A stretch of DNA of 64,000 nucleotides, taken from assembly GCA_020436025.1 (NCBI GenBank), contig JAGQYP010000007.1:31275-95274 (forward strand), given 5' to 3'. This document shows positions 1 to 8,372 of the stretch, in pieces (positions within the stretch are counted from its first letter, which is position 1; every line of letters starts with the position of its first letter). The stretch is from Crocinitomicaceae bacterium. GTDB taxonomy: Bacteria > Bacteroidota > Bacteroidia > Flavobacteriales_D > Crocinitomicaceae. A model generated the notes under the pieces. That model searched no databases and was not told the DNA's origin. It saw nothing but the letters and a program-made list of their open reading frames with translations. Made by a program: the position numbers and the translations under genes.

Positions 1-52
1 AAATTCATTAAATTGGTTTGATCAATTCCACAACGACGAAAGTTTCTCATGA
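1..52 (+). CDS. C-terminal end of an upstream gene (partial)
   Basis: The frame opening at base 2 is free of stops and ends at TGA 50-52. It encodes about 16 residues (NSLNWFDQFHNDESFS). The stop overlaps the ATG of the next gene (ATGA at 49-52), the usual sign of translational coupling, so this is probably the end of a real gene cut by the window edge. Function cannot be told. Confidence 0.4.
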   Translation, partial: NSLNWFDQFHNDESFS

Positions 53-528
53 AAAACACTTTTACAATTGTTTCACTTTTATTTCTCTTGAATTCTTTCG
101 GACAAAACTTAAATTTTGAAATCCTTTTTGGAAATTACGCAAACGATCATTTTGAAAAGAAATTTCATGTTCAGGAACGAAAATGGGTTTTGGATAACGA
201 TCAATTGAGTTATTCTATAGATGAGCATGATACAAGATATGCTGATACACTCACTTTAACAAAGGAAGAGCAAAAAAGGATTTCGGATTATGTTTTGAAA
301 GAAGGACTCAATCAAAACATAGAAGAAGAAATTGAAAAAGACTATTTGAAAGGAGAAGGAACCAAAGGAGTCATCAAAGGTTTTATTCAAATAAATTCTA
401 CAAAAAATACGATTTCGCTCATTGGGGAAGCGCTGTTTTTAGTTGTCGATACCCCCAATGGTAAAAAGTTAAAGGAACTGGAAAACATATTGCACAATAT
501 TGTAGACAACTATGGAATCAAAGAATAA
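49..528 (+). CDS. Small secreted protein of unknown function
   Basis: I do not recognise this family. The 159-residue product begins with a typical signal peptide (MKNTFTIVSLLFLLNSFGQ) and the rest is hydrophilic with no membrane segment, so it is probably periplasmic. The middle is rich in Glu/Lys and the C-terminal part has alternating hydrophobic residues that suggest a beta-rich fold. Its ATG overlaps the stop of the preceding partial gene and its 3' end overlaps the DinB-like gene by 17 bp, so it is part of a short plus-strand operon running to about 1987. No metal-binding or catalytic motif is apparent. Confidence 0.6.
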   Translation: MKNTFTIVSLLFLLNSFGQNLNFEILFGNYANDHFEKKFHVQERKWVLDNDQLSYSIDEHDTRYADTLTLTKEEQKRISDYVLKEGLNQNIEEEIEKDYLKGEGTKGVIKGFIQINSTKNTISLIGEALFLVVDTPNGKKLKELENILHNIVDNYGIKE

Positions 529-997
529 TCAAATTGCCTTACAAATTGCCAAACACATGCATGATGTGCATTTCGGAGGAAACTGGACGGTTTCCAATGT
601 GAAAGAAACTCTTTCCAATATTCAGTGGAATGAAGCTTTGGTGCAAAAAGAAAACGTGAACTCAATTGCTACTTTGACATATCATATTAGCTATTTTGTA
701 GGTGTTGCTTTAAACTATCTTCAATCTGGGAAATTGGAAGGTGATGATAAATTGAGCTTCAATCACCCACCCATTCATTCTGAGGAAGATTGGCATATGA
801 TGACCGCCCACTATTTGATCCAAGTAGAAGAATTGGTCGAGGAAATCAAAAAATTAGATGATGCTACTTTATTCCTGGATTTTGGAGATTCGAAATATGG
901 GAATTATTTTCGGAATTTAATCGGTATTGTAGAACATACACATTATCATTTAGGTCAGATCAATCTTTTAAGAAAATTAAATCGAGCAGAGAAATGA
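512..997 (+). CDS. DinB-like / DUF1572-type four-helix bundle protein
   Basis: The 161-residue protein has the layout of the DinB/YfiT-like putative metalloenzyme superfamily: a four-helix bundle with widely spaced histidines. Candidates are His in LTYHISYFVG (about residue 54) and the cluster EHTHYHLGQI near 145-152, which matches the conserved final-helix His motif of the family. Members include thiol-dependent S-transferases and stress-induced proteins; the substrate here is unknown. No signal peptide, so it is cytoplasmic. It overlaps the methyltransferase gene by ATGA at 994-997, suggesting co-translation. Confidence 0.75.
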   Translation: MESKNNQIALQIAKHMHDVHFGGNWTVSNVKETLSNIQWNEALVQKENVNSIATLTYHISYFVGVALNYLQSGKLEGDDKLSFNHPPIHSEEDWHMMTAHYLIQVEELVEEIKKLDDATLFLDFGDSKYGNYFRNLIGIVEHTHYHLGQINLLRKLNRAEK

Positions 998-1608
998 AAG
1001 AATTTTGGGATGAAAGATATGGAGCCGAAGAATGGGCCTACGGAAAAGAAGCAAATGAATTTTTAAAGGAAAGTATTTCAAGTTTGACTCCCGGAACAGC
1101 CTTATTCCCAGCTGAAGGTGAAGGAAGAAACGCTGTTTATGCAGCCAGTTTGGGTTGGGAAGTTTCAGCTTTTGACCAAAGTGTGAGCGGACGAAAAAAA
1201 GCACTTGAACTCGCCATCGAAAAAAAAGTTAGACTCGACTACCAGGTTGCCAACTTTGATGAAATAGATTATCCAGACAATTATTTCGACCTCATCGTGT
1301 TGATTTTTGTCCATTTTCCTCCCGCTGTCAGACCCAAATACCACGAAAATCTATTGCATTATCTTAAACCTGGGGGTAAGATCATTTTAGAGGGATTTAG
1401 TAAAAAACACTTAGAATACAGCAAGGCCAATCCAAAAGCGGGTGGTCCACCCAATATAGATTTCCTTTTTTCCATTGAGGAAATGAAATCGGATTTTCAG
1501 GATTTGGACATTCAAGTATTAGAAGAAATAGAAGTGGAAATGAATGAAGGCTTATACCATGTAGGGAAAAGTTCAGTAATTCGACTAATAGGCACAAAAA
1601 AGAAATAA
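994..1608 (+). CDS. Class I SAM-dependent methyltransferase
   Basis: The 204-residue soluble protein carries the Rossmann-type methyltransferase signature. An N-terminal FWDERYGAEEWAYGKEAN segment is typical of the TehB/thiopurine-methyltransferase-like group. Motif I is degenerate (ALFPAEGEGRNAVYAASLG, about 36-54), followed by an acidic residue (SAFDQS) and an aspartate-rich motif (YFDLIVLIFVHFPP). Length and order fit small stand-alone methyltransferases such as tellurite-resistance TehB. The substrate is not predictable. ATGA overlap with the DinB-like gene and one base to the next membrane gene indicate one operon. Confidence 0.8.
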   Translation: MKEFWDERYGAEEWAYGKEANEFLKESISSLTPGTALFPAEGEGRNAVYAASLGWEVSAFDQSVSGRKKALELAIEKKVRLDYQVANFDEIDYPDNYFDLIVLIFVHFPPAVRPKYHENLLHYLKPGGKIILEGFSKKHLEYSKANPKAGGPPNIDFLFSIEEMKSDFQDLDIQVLEEIEVEMNEGLYHVGKSSVIRLIGTKKK

Positions 1609-1609
1609 G

Positions 1610-1987
1610 ATGAAACCAAAGGTACTTCTAGGAATTTTGATTGCTACCATCTGGATTAGCCTCTCTGAGTTTATTCGAAATGAATTTATTCTGAAACAGT
1701 ATTGGACGGATCATTACGAGGGAATGGGACTTTCCTTTCCTGCCGACCCAATCAATGGAGCTGTTTGGGGAATTTGGTCGCTTTGTTTTGCGATCGGAAT
1801 TGCAGTATTAATCCAAAAATTCAGCTTAATTCAAACTTCAATCATTGCTTGGTTTTTTGGATTTGTGCTGATGTGGCTTGTTGTTGGAAACATGGGCGTT
1901 CTTCCTTTTTCCATTCTCATTTTCGCCATTCCATTGAGCATGCTTGAAGCTTTTTTGGCTAGTTGGATCTGTTTTAAGATGAAGTAA
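1610..1987 (+). CDS. Four-helix integral membrane protein, unknown
   Basis: The 125-residue protein has about four hydrophobic segments (near residues 5-22, 48-70, 74-97 and 100-122) separated by very short loops and no catalytic motif. It starts one base after the methyltransferase stop and closes the plus-strand operon. The convergent subtilase gene ends only three bases downstream, with no hairpin between them, so the two transcripts may overlap at their 3' ends. Family not recognised. Confidence 0.65.
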   Translation: MKPKVLLGILIATIWISLSEFIRNEFILKQYWTDHYEGMGLSFPADPINGAVWGIWSLCFAIGIAVLIQKFSLIQTSIIAWFFGFVLMWLVVGNMGVLPFSILIFAIPLSMLEAFLASWICFKMK

Positions 1988-1990
1988 AAA

Positions 1991-4159
1991 CTAATGCTTT
2001 ATAAACTTTCTCTGCTCTACAAATCCATCTCTGACCACCCTCAAAATATACACTCCACTTTCTAAAAGATTGGTTTGAATTTGTTGTGTGTCTACTTGAA
2101 GATTTAGAATCATTTTTCCATTCAAATCATATACCTCCAGCTTTTTCACTTTCCCTTCTAAACCACCAATATTCAATAGATCGTTTGTTGGGTTGGGATA
2201 AATCGTCCAAGCCGGTTCAAATTGATATTCTTCATATCCGGTAGTGGCTAAAGCTAATTGCACGGCTGCATAAGCATTCAATTTGCCCCATCCCCAAATA
2301 GTTGAGTGTGGTGGAATGGCTCCCGTATATTGATCTTTTCTGGCAGATTGCATGATAACTTCTCTTACTTGTTCTCCACTTAAATATGGATTGGCTTGCA
2401 AGACTAAAGCTGCAATTCCAACTGTTGCCGGTCCGGCCATGGATGTTCCACTGTAGCCTTCAAAATAATAATCTGTCCCCTGAAAATTGACTGTATCTAC
2501 CGGAGTAACTGTTTCTGTGGTGAATGAGGAAATGGAAGAAACAATATTTACTCCGGGTGCACAAACATCCGGCTTTAAAGTTCCATCAATCAAAGGTCCG
2601 TGACTTGTGAAGTTGGCAATTTGCCCTCCATATTCATTCCCGTTGAAGGCGGCAATATATTCTGGTTGATAGGCTCCGACTGCCAAAGACAAACTAGCGC
2701 AGGCAGGCTGACCCATCGAATATTCATTATCTCCGCCAACAGAAGGAAAACCAAGCCCTGAAAATGGAATACCCCAGTTACCTCCTCCGTGATTAAAAGA
2801 GATTAAATTCAAAAAATGCACGGTATCATCTACGGCCGTTGCACTTAAGCCTGCCCTGTATCCGGTCGGTAAATTCAACATTTGTAAATGCATGTAGGAA
2901 TACCCATTCGAGGGATAAGCATCATCAATACTTAAATTGAAAAAAACGGTATCTGTTCCAGCAGCAACAATAAAGGAATCTAAGAATGCTTGAGAAGTGG
3001 CTGTGTGATACCAAGGGGAAACATTAAGCTCATTATTCAAATTATCAGCAACAATTAATTGTACTGAAAAATCTTTTCCAGGTCTTCCCCACATGTGAAC
3101 ATCCTGACCCTCATCTACGGGTAATCCAGAATCGTAAAATTCAATCCTTGTTCTGATGGTATCAGATGCAAAGGCCTTTTTGATATGGAAAAAAGAATCT
3201 CCATTATTTCCTGCAGAAGTAACAATTACAACATCGTTCTGTACATATCCGTCCAATGCCTGACTTAACAAATCACTACCGTCCAATGCCCCAATTTGAT
3301 ATACTCCCCAGCTACAATTAATGACCAATCTTTTGCCTTCTGCCTGAGCATAATTGTACATCCAATCCCAACCATCAATGGCAAAACTCTCATCAATAAT
3401 CAAAGTCGAAAAAATAAAATCGCACTCAAAAGCCATACCTCTATGAATGGTTCCGGCTCCACTTCCTCCTGCAATTCCTGCGCAGTGGGAACCATGGGTT
3501 GCATAATCGTACATTCCAGATGTGTCTGACCCCATGCTTTGTAAATCATTGAATCCAATTACTTCTGTTCCATATCCATAAGCTGAGGGTGCAGGTCCGG
3601 AAGTTTTGTATTGATCCCAGCATGCTAAAATTCTACTTGTTGTAAGTGTGGTATCATAGAACATAGGATGAGTAAAGTCAAATCCCCAGTCTTGAACTCC
3701 AACTATAACGTTTTTCCCTGTATAGGATTGCGGTAAATTGATTCCTTGCCAAACGCTGTCCACATGAGTTGCATACTTCACCTTATCCAGCATGGGTTTA
3801 ATCATTCCAGCCATTTTGAAATAACTAAAAGAAGATTCTGAAAGCACGTTTTCCAGATCATTTAAAGGATAACGAACCGTTACAATATCCTTAATTCGAC
3901 TCCCAATTTTGATGCCTCGATTTTCCAAATCCACTTGATTATAGGTGGAGTTTACCTTAGCTAAAAATGAAACATATTCCACTCCATTGAAATTGTGAAT
4001 GGGATATTTACTTCTGATTTCAGGAGTCACTTCTCCACCCGATTGATTTAAATATTTTTTGATAAGCTGAATTTTACCAATAGTTAGGGCACTGGTTTCC
4101 TGTGCATGGGATTCCATTGATAAAAGGAGAAGGAGTAAGGCTACGAAAATACGTTTCAT
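1991..4159 (-). CDS. Secreted S8 (subtilisin) serine protease with T9SS sorting domain
   Basis: The 722-residue protein has a signal peptide (about 1-19, ending in SHAQ) and a prodomain-like region to about 130. The subtilase domain shows all three catalytic blocks: Asp157 in VGVQDWGFDFTHP, His222 in THGSHCAGIAGG and Ser573 in GYSGTSMAGPA. The long stretch between His and Ser holds an inserted beta-rich domain, common in large Bacteroidota subtilases. The last about 70 residues (from IYPNPTNDLL) form a type A T9SS C-terminal domain that directs export through the gliding/type IX machinery and is removed at the surface. Likely function is extracellular proteolysis. A -7 box lies at 4184-4191. 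Confidence 0.93.
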   Translation of the reverse strand: MKRIFVALLLLLLSMESHAQETSALTIGKIQLIKKYLNQSGGEVTPEIRSKYPIHNFNGVEYVSFLAKVNSTYNQVDLENRGIKIGSRIKDIVTVRYPLNDLENVLSESSFSYFKMAGMIKPMLDKVKYATHVDSVWQGINLPQSYTGKNVIVGVQDWGFDFTHPMFYDTTLTTSRILACWDQYKTSGPAPSAYGYGTEVIGFNDLQSMGSDTSGMYDYATHGSHCAGIAGGSGAGTIHRGMAFECDFIFSTLIIDESFAIDGWDWMYNYAQAEGKRLVINCSWGVYQIGALDGSDLLSQALDGYVQNDVVIVTSAGNNGDSFFHIKKAFASDTIRTRIEFYDSGLPVDEGQDVHMWGRPGKDFSVQLIVADNLNNELNVSPWYHTATSQAFLDSFIVAAGTDTVFFNLSIDDAYPSNGYSYMHLQMLNLPTGYRAGLSATAVDDTVHFLNLISFNHGGGNWGIPFSGLGFPSVGGDNEYSMGQPACASLSLAVGAYQPEYIAAFNGNEYGGQIANFTSHGPLIDGTLKPDVCAPGVNIVSSISSFTTETVTPVDTVNFQGTDYYFEGYSGTSMAGPATVGIAALVLQANPYLSGEQVREVIMQSARKDQYTGAIPPHSTIWGWGKLNAYAAVQLALATTGYEEYQFEPAWTIYPNPTNDLLNIGGLEGKVKKLEVYDLNGKMILNLQVDTQQIQTNLLESGVYILRVVRDGFVEQRKFIKH

Positions 4160-4183
4160 AGTAAATAGTTAATTGATTCGACC

Positions 4184-4191
4184 CAAAAATA
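4184..4191 (-). promoter_or_regulatory. Bacteroidota-type -7 box of the subtilase gene
   Basis: Read on the minus strand the bases are TATTTTTG, matching TAnnTTTG. The G lies 24 bases before the ATG at 4159, giving a short leader. No clear -33 TTG is present, so this is a moderate match. Confidence 0.45.
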
Positions 4192-4215
4192 CTGAAATTG
4201 AATGAAAAAGTGAAG

Positions 4216-4839
4216 TTAGATGAATTTACCTAAAGCAGCCGGACGATAAAGCAACCACCCTGTTAAACTATATCTACTTTTATTAGCTTCTAAAACCGCA
4301 TGAGGAACCTCTGCACTTTGAAATAAGACACATCTCTTTTTATGAGGCTCAACCAGATAGGCAGCATCATCAAGGTAAATTTCCAATTCCCCGCCGTCTC
4401 CCTTTTGCCATCCTTCATTGAGGTAAATAACCATGGAAATCAGGCGATTATCTCGGTTGGAAAACTGATCCAAATGTTTTTCGTAATGTCCTCCGGGCGG
4501 ATAATGAGCTAAGTGAAATTCAAACCCTGAAATTGAAAGGAAACATGTTCTGTTTAAGGTTTCAATTGTTTCATTGACCAGGGACCACCAATCCTGCAAA
4601 TTTTCATCCCTTTTTGAATCCAGCCAGTAGGTTTGATCTCCTCGAATATTTTTCTGTATAAGATTTTGATCCAAAGCTCCAATTCCGGCTTGTTCAAATT
4701 CATCCAATTTGCTGATAAATAGGTTGCGGATGGTCTGATAGAGATCATCACTTAAAAAATCATCGATTACTACGAATCGGCTATCGGAGAGCTCGTCGAT
4801 CCAGTTGAGCCACTTCCCTTCTTCATGAAATGTTTTCAA
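4216..4839 (-). CDS. 2OG-Fe(II) oxygenase, prolyl 4-hydroxylase type
   Basis: The 207-residue soluble protein has the double-stranded beta-helix iron motif of prolyl 4-hydroxylases: His122-x-Asp124 in HYEKHLDQFS, a distal His180 in AEVPHAVLEA and the 2-oxoglutarate-binding Arg189 in NKSRYSLTGW. All ligands are present, so it should be active, hydroxylating an unknown protein or small molecule with Fe(II), O2 and 2-oxoglutarate. The only start in frame is a TTG at 4839, since a TGA lies just upstream and no ATG occurs near the N-terminus. It is separated from the neighbours by short gaps and is probably monocistronic. Confidence 0.85.
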   Translation of the reverse strand: MKTFHEEGKWLNWIDELSDSRFVVIDDFLSDDLYQTIRNLFISKLDEFEQAGIGALDQNLIQKNIRGDQTYWLDSKRDENLQDWWSLVNETIETLNRTCFLSISGFEFHLAHYPPGGHYEKHLDQFSNRDNRLISMVIYLNEGWQKGDGGELEIYLDDAAYLVEPHKKRCVLFQSAEVPHAVLEANKSRYSLTGWLLYRPAALGKFI

Positions 4840-4909
4840 GCAGTACTTTCAAAAAGCGAATGGCCAATATTAGCTAATTAATGACTCGCTTGTATTTTTT
4901 GGAAAGAAA

Positions 4910-5311
4910 TTATTTTTTTAAGAAAAAACGAATGATGTCAGCAGTAGAAACAATTCCTACGACTTCTTCACCTTTTAGAACAGGTAATGCATGAAATTCC
5001 CCTTTTGCTAGAATCTCTGCGCCCTGGCTCACTGTATCTTCAGTATAGAGGAAATATGGGTTGCCAGACATGATTTCTTTAACTGTCGTGTTTTGATAAA
5101 CATCAGCATCGTCAAAAAGCCCGCCTTTATCTGCCTTTCTCATGAAATCGATCAGACTAACCATTCCTACTAATTTACCATTCTCAACCACAGGAATATG
5201 ATGGTGAAAATTTTCTTTTTCGTAGATATGTTTTACATCTACTAATTTTTGATCAGGTGTTACCGTATCAATTTTAGTAGTCATGATTTCAGAAATGGGT
5301 GTCGATTTCAT
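4910..5311 (-). CDS. Tandem CBS-domain protein
   Basis: The 133-residue protein consists almost wholly of two CBS domains (about 5-62 and 73-133). Typical segments are SEIMTTKIDTVTPDQKL and HHIPVVENGKLVGMVSLIDF in the first, and HALPVLKGEEVVGIVSTADI in the second. Such stand-alone Bateman modules bind adenosine nucleotides and act as energy sensors on partner proteins. No effector domain is fused and no obvious partner is adjacent; the oxygenase gene follows on the same strand after about 70 bp. Confidence 0.9.
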   Translation of the reverse strand: MKSTPISEIMTTKIDTVTPDQKLVDVKHIYEKENFHHHIPVVENGKLVGMVSLIDFMRKADKGGLFDDADVYQNTTVKEIMSGNPYFLYTEDTVSQGAEILAKGEFHALPVLKGEEVVGIVSTADIIRFFLKK

Positions 5312-5428
5312 ATTTCAAATTTTGTTCAACAAAGATAGAACTAAACTTCTATTCCAAAAAGTATCTTTTGCTAATAAAATACGTATGAACAAGTGATATA
5401 AATCATTTTAATTGGCTGAATACAGTTG

Positions 5429-5436
5429 TATATTTG
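5429..5436 (+). promoter_or_regulatory. -7 box that decides the start of the 5461 gene
   Basis: TATATTTG matches TAnnTTTG exactly. Transcription should begin near 5442, so the in-frame upstream ATG at 5434, which overlaps the box, cannot be the start. This supports the ATG at 5461. Confidence 0.55.
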
Positions 5437-5460
5437 CCTGAATGCATTAATTCTATCCAC

Positions 5461-5832
5461 ATGAAAGCAAAAACATTACTCGAACTAGTTACTCTTTCTG
5501 CAAGTCTCTATCAGTTATCTAAAGACGAAGAACTGATGCATCGACTTAAAACGATGGCTGAAAAGGGTAAAGACAGAATCAATAAGGCCGTTTCTGATCC
5601 TGTTGTAGATGAAAATGGAAACGAGATGGAATTTGTGGACAAACTCATTCACAAAGCAGGGCAAGCCAAAGAAGAATTGGAACAAAAGATAGAAGAAGTA
5701 GTAGCTGATTTCTATAAGAAAGTCAATATCGCTCATATTGATGAAATCAAAGGACTTAAATCCCAATTAGAAGAGCAGGATAAAGTAATCGCCCTTTTGG
5801 AGGCAAGACTAAATAAGTTGGAAGCAAAGTAA
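5461..5832 (+). CDS. Small coiled-coil protein, phasin-like layout
   Basis: The product from the ATG at 5461 is about 123 residues (MKAKTLLELVTL...). It is almost entirely helical and charged, with an N-terminal amphipathic helix, a middle HKAGQAKEELEQKIEEVV segment and a C-terminal heptad pattern (LKSQLEEQDKVIALLEARL). This layout resembles phasin-like granule or scaffold proteins, but no diagnostic motif is present. The stop is followed immediately by the ATG of the UbiB-family gene, so the pair is an operon. An upstream ATG at 5434 is in frame but lies within the -7 box. Confidence 0.65.
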   Translation: MKAKTLLELVTLSASLYQLSKDEELMHRLKTMAEKGKDRINKAVSDPVVDENGNEMEFVDKLIHKAGQAKEELEQKIEEVVADFYKKVNIAHIDEIKGLKSQLEEQDKVIALLEARLNKLEAK

Positions 5833-7554
5833 ATGGGTCTGTTTTCAAATATTCGAAGTAGATACCGATCTCTTGTAAGATACAATCAGATCATCAAAGT
5901 CTTAGTAAAATATGGCTTTGAAGATTGGGTGCATCATTTACAAAAAGAGAAAAAATTTGGTTTTTTCCGCCGCTTGATTCCTCGTGCTATACGCAGACAT
6001 GCGTCCGAACACACGAAGTGGGAAATGATCCGATTAGCTTGTGAAGAATTGGGGCCAACATTTATCAAATTCGGTCAGGTTCTTAGTAATCGGCCTGATT
6101 TGGTTCCGATAGAACTCATTCAAGAATTTGAAAAACTGCAAGATAATGTACCCCCAATGGATGAGGACACCGCAAGAAATATGGTGGAAACCGAACTCAA
6201 TGGTAAAGTAGATGAACTATTTGCCTGGTACGAACCTCAATGCTTTGCTTCTGCATCCATGTCTCAAGTTCATAATGTAACTCTGAAGACAGGAGAAAGA
6301 GTCGCTTTAAAAATACAGAGGCCTGGGATTAAAAAGATCATCCGAGAGGACATTAAGGTGATGTACCACGTAGCGGCCATTTTGGAAAAAAGAATGCCCG
6401 AATTAAAGAGTTTCTCCCCAATTGAGATGGTGCAGCATTTTGAAAAATCGATTAATAGAGAATTGGACTTTTTGAATGAATCCATTAATATTCAGCGATT
6501 TAGAAACTATTTGAAAAGAGATGAATCTACCAAGCAATTTGCATATGCACCAAAGGTATATTTAGATTTCACTACGGATAAAATCTTGGCCATGGAGTTT
6601 ATCCAAGGGATTAAGATTAGCCATTTTAATGAATTAGAAAACAAAGGTCATCAAAGAGAGCAGATTGCTTTCAGACTCTCCAATACTTTCTTTAAACAAA
6701 TTTTTGAATACGGTTTTTTCCATGCGGATCCACACCCGGGAAATTTATATGTTTTGCCTGATGGGAAAATTTGCTATCTCGATTTTGGAATGATGGGAAG
6801 TATTCTACCCAGAGACATTGAAATCTTTGGGAGACTCTTCATTTCGCTTCGAGAACAAAATGTAAGAAACATTGTAAAAGCTATTCAAGACCTGACAAAC
6901 AATGCGCCGATCATGAACATGCGAGAGTTTGAATTTGACGTCAATGAGTTTGTCGAAAGATATTATGTAAGGGAAGTGAATGAAAGTGAGATGAGTACAA
7001 TCCTCATGGAAGTAAAAGATATCATTGTCAAACACCATTTAAGGGTTCCAGGTCACTTTTTCCTTTTTATTAAAGCGATTGTTACTATAGAAGGAGTAAC
7101 CTACAGTTTAGACCCTAAGCTTTATCAGTTTGAAGTAGTGCGTCCGTATCTGCTTAGAACCGTAGCTAAAAAACTGAATCCTATCAAAATGGGTAAAAAA
7201 ATCCTGAATTCATTGTACGAACTAGGGTCCTACATGGAAGAATTTCCAGGAGATTTGAAAAATGCCATTAAAAAAATTAATGATGGACAGATTCGGGTAG
7301 ATTTGACGCATAAAGGTGTGGATCCATTAGTACACACCACTCAAAGAATTGCCAAGCAAATCATTTCTGCCTTCCTAATTAGTGCTTTGATTATCTCTTC
7401 CTCTTTATTTATCATCTTTGATATCCAGCCAACTGTAGGTGGATACTCAGATTTTGGAATTATTGGATTAATCTTGGCTGCCATCCTTTCCTATGGCATG
7501 ATTCGAAACTTGAGAAAAGGCGACCACGACGATTGGAAAGGTTGGGGGAGATAG
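5833..7554 (+). CDS. ABC1/UbiB/AarF-family atypical kinase
   Basis: The 573-residue protein has the family-specific motif ELGPTFIKFGQVLSNRPD (about 74-91), the kinase Lys in VALKIQRPGIKK, the catalytic block FFHADPHPGNLYVLPDG and the metal-binding DFG in ICYLDFGMMG. Two hydrophobic segments near the C-terminus (about 515-560) anchor it in the inner membrane. UbiB proteins support lipid/quinone biosynthesis or transport. Bacteroidota generally make menaquinone, so the role here is probably in lipid or menaquinone homeostasis (inference). The gene is directly coupled to the preceding coiled-coil gene. Confidence 0.93.
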   Translation: MGLFSNIRSRYRSLVRYNQIIKVLVKYGFEDWVHHLQKEKKFGFFRRLIPRAIRRHASEHTKWEMIRLACEELGPTFIKFGQVLSNRPDLVPIELIQEFEKLQDNVPPMDEDTARNMVETELNGKVDELFAWYEPQCFASASMSQVHNVTLKTGERVALKIQRPGIKKIIREDIKVMYHVAAILEKRMPELKSFSPIEMVQHFEKSINRELDFLNESINIQRFRNYLKRDESTKQFAYAPKVYLDFTTDKILAMEFIQGIKISHFNELENKGHQREQIAFRLSNTFFKQIFEYGFFHADPHPGNLYVLPDGKICYLDFGMMGSILPRDIEIFGRLFISLREQNVRNIVKAIQDLTNNAPIMNMREFEFDVNEFVERYYVREVNESEMSTILMEVKDIIVKHHLRVPGHFFLFIKAIVTIEGVTYSLDPKLYQFEVVRPYLLRTVAKKLNPIKMGKKILNSLYELGSYMEEFPGDLKNAIKKINDGQIRVDLTHKGVDPLVHTTQRIAKQIISAFLISALIISSSLFIIFDIQPTVGGYSDFGIIGLILAAILSYGMIRNLRKGDHDDWKGWGR

Positions 7555-7630
7555 GCGATAAGGATTAAGTGGTAAGATTTGAAAATCCAGCTTCCAGATA
7601 TCTAAACATCCAGACATCCAAAACAAAAAA

Positions 7631-7653
7631 AACGGATCAACAACTGACCCGTT
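7631..7653. terminator. Bidirectional intrinsic terminator between convergent genes
   Basis: A 9-bp stem (7631-7639 with 7645-7653, one A-C mismatch that becomes G-U on the minus transcript) with a 5-base loop is flanked by an A tract at 7625-7632 and a T-rich run after 7653. It serves the minus-strand gene ending at 7681 best, and can also end the UbiB operon. Confidence 0.8.
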
Positions 7654-7680
7654 CTTTTATTTAAGTATTCTAATTGTAGC

Positions 7681-8286
7681 TTAATTCGGTTTAGCAAAAG
7701 CCTTTTTAAAGTGACCGAAAGCTTCTTTGATTTCATCTTTAAAGTGATCAAATCTTCCTTCATCTTTGGCCTCTTGATATCTTTTTTTCATCTCGTCTAC
7801 AAACTTATCAAATTCCACTTTTCCTTTTTCGTAAGCTTCCTTGGCGGCTTCTTTCCCTGCTTCGTAATTGCTCATAAGGAAATGTAATTGAGTTTTGAAT
7901 TTTTCCAGCTCGATGAGCAACATGGCATAATAGGTCTTGAGTTTTTCATCGCTCTTAATCTTGGCAATGATCTCATCTATTTTTGCTTCTATTTTTTCTT
8001 TTTGAGCTTTAAACTCTTCCATGGTTTTTGCCTTGCCTTTTTCCAGATAAACTCTAAGTGGATCTAAAAGCATATTCATTTCAGCTAACTTTTCTTTACC
8101 CGCGTCAATCTCACTATCGTGATCTTGTAAAAACTGATTTAGCTTTTTCTTTAATTCCTCGTATTTATCAGCTGCATCTGCCTTTCCAAGGGAGAGTTTC
8201 ACCTGAAGTTCTTCCAATTCTGTTGCAGCCTTTCTTAACGCTTCAGCTACTTTATCAATAAAATGTGTGTTCGAAGTTGATTCCAT
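7681..8286 (-). CDS. Charged helical (coiled-coil) cytoplasmic protein
   Basis: The 201-residue product is almost all Lys/Glu/Ala helix, with heptad-like stretches such as ELQVKLSLGKADAADKYEEL and KAKTMEEFKAQKEKIEAKID. There is no signal peptide or membrane segment. It resembles apolipoprotein/late-embryogenesis-like amphipathic repeats and could be a granule- or stress-associated protein. It is convergent with the UbiB operon and shares its terminator at 7631-7653. Family not recognised. Confidence 0.65.
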   Translation of the reverse strand: MESTSNTHFIDKVAEALRKAATELEELQVKLSLGKADAADKYEELKKKLNQFLQDHDSEIDAGKEKLAEMNMLLDPLRVYLEKGKAKTMEEFKAQKEKIEAKIDEIIAKIKSDEKLKTYYAMLLIELEKFKTQLHFLMSNYEAGKEAAKEAYEKGKVEFDKFVDEMKKRYQEAKDEGRFDHFKDEIKEAFGHFKKAFAKPN

Positions 8287-8372
8287 TGTTACTTATTTTA
8301 CTAGTTCTTTATTCCAAATTTCCAGTAATTTAAGCATTCTTTTACTGATGAATGTCAAGATATTCAATGACT

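Noticed and set aside
4216..4839. An alternative ATG start for the oxygenase
   Set aside because: The only nearby ATG is out of frame and a TGA lies immediately upstream, so the TTG is needed.
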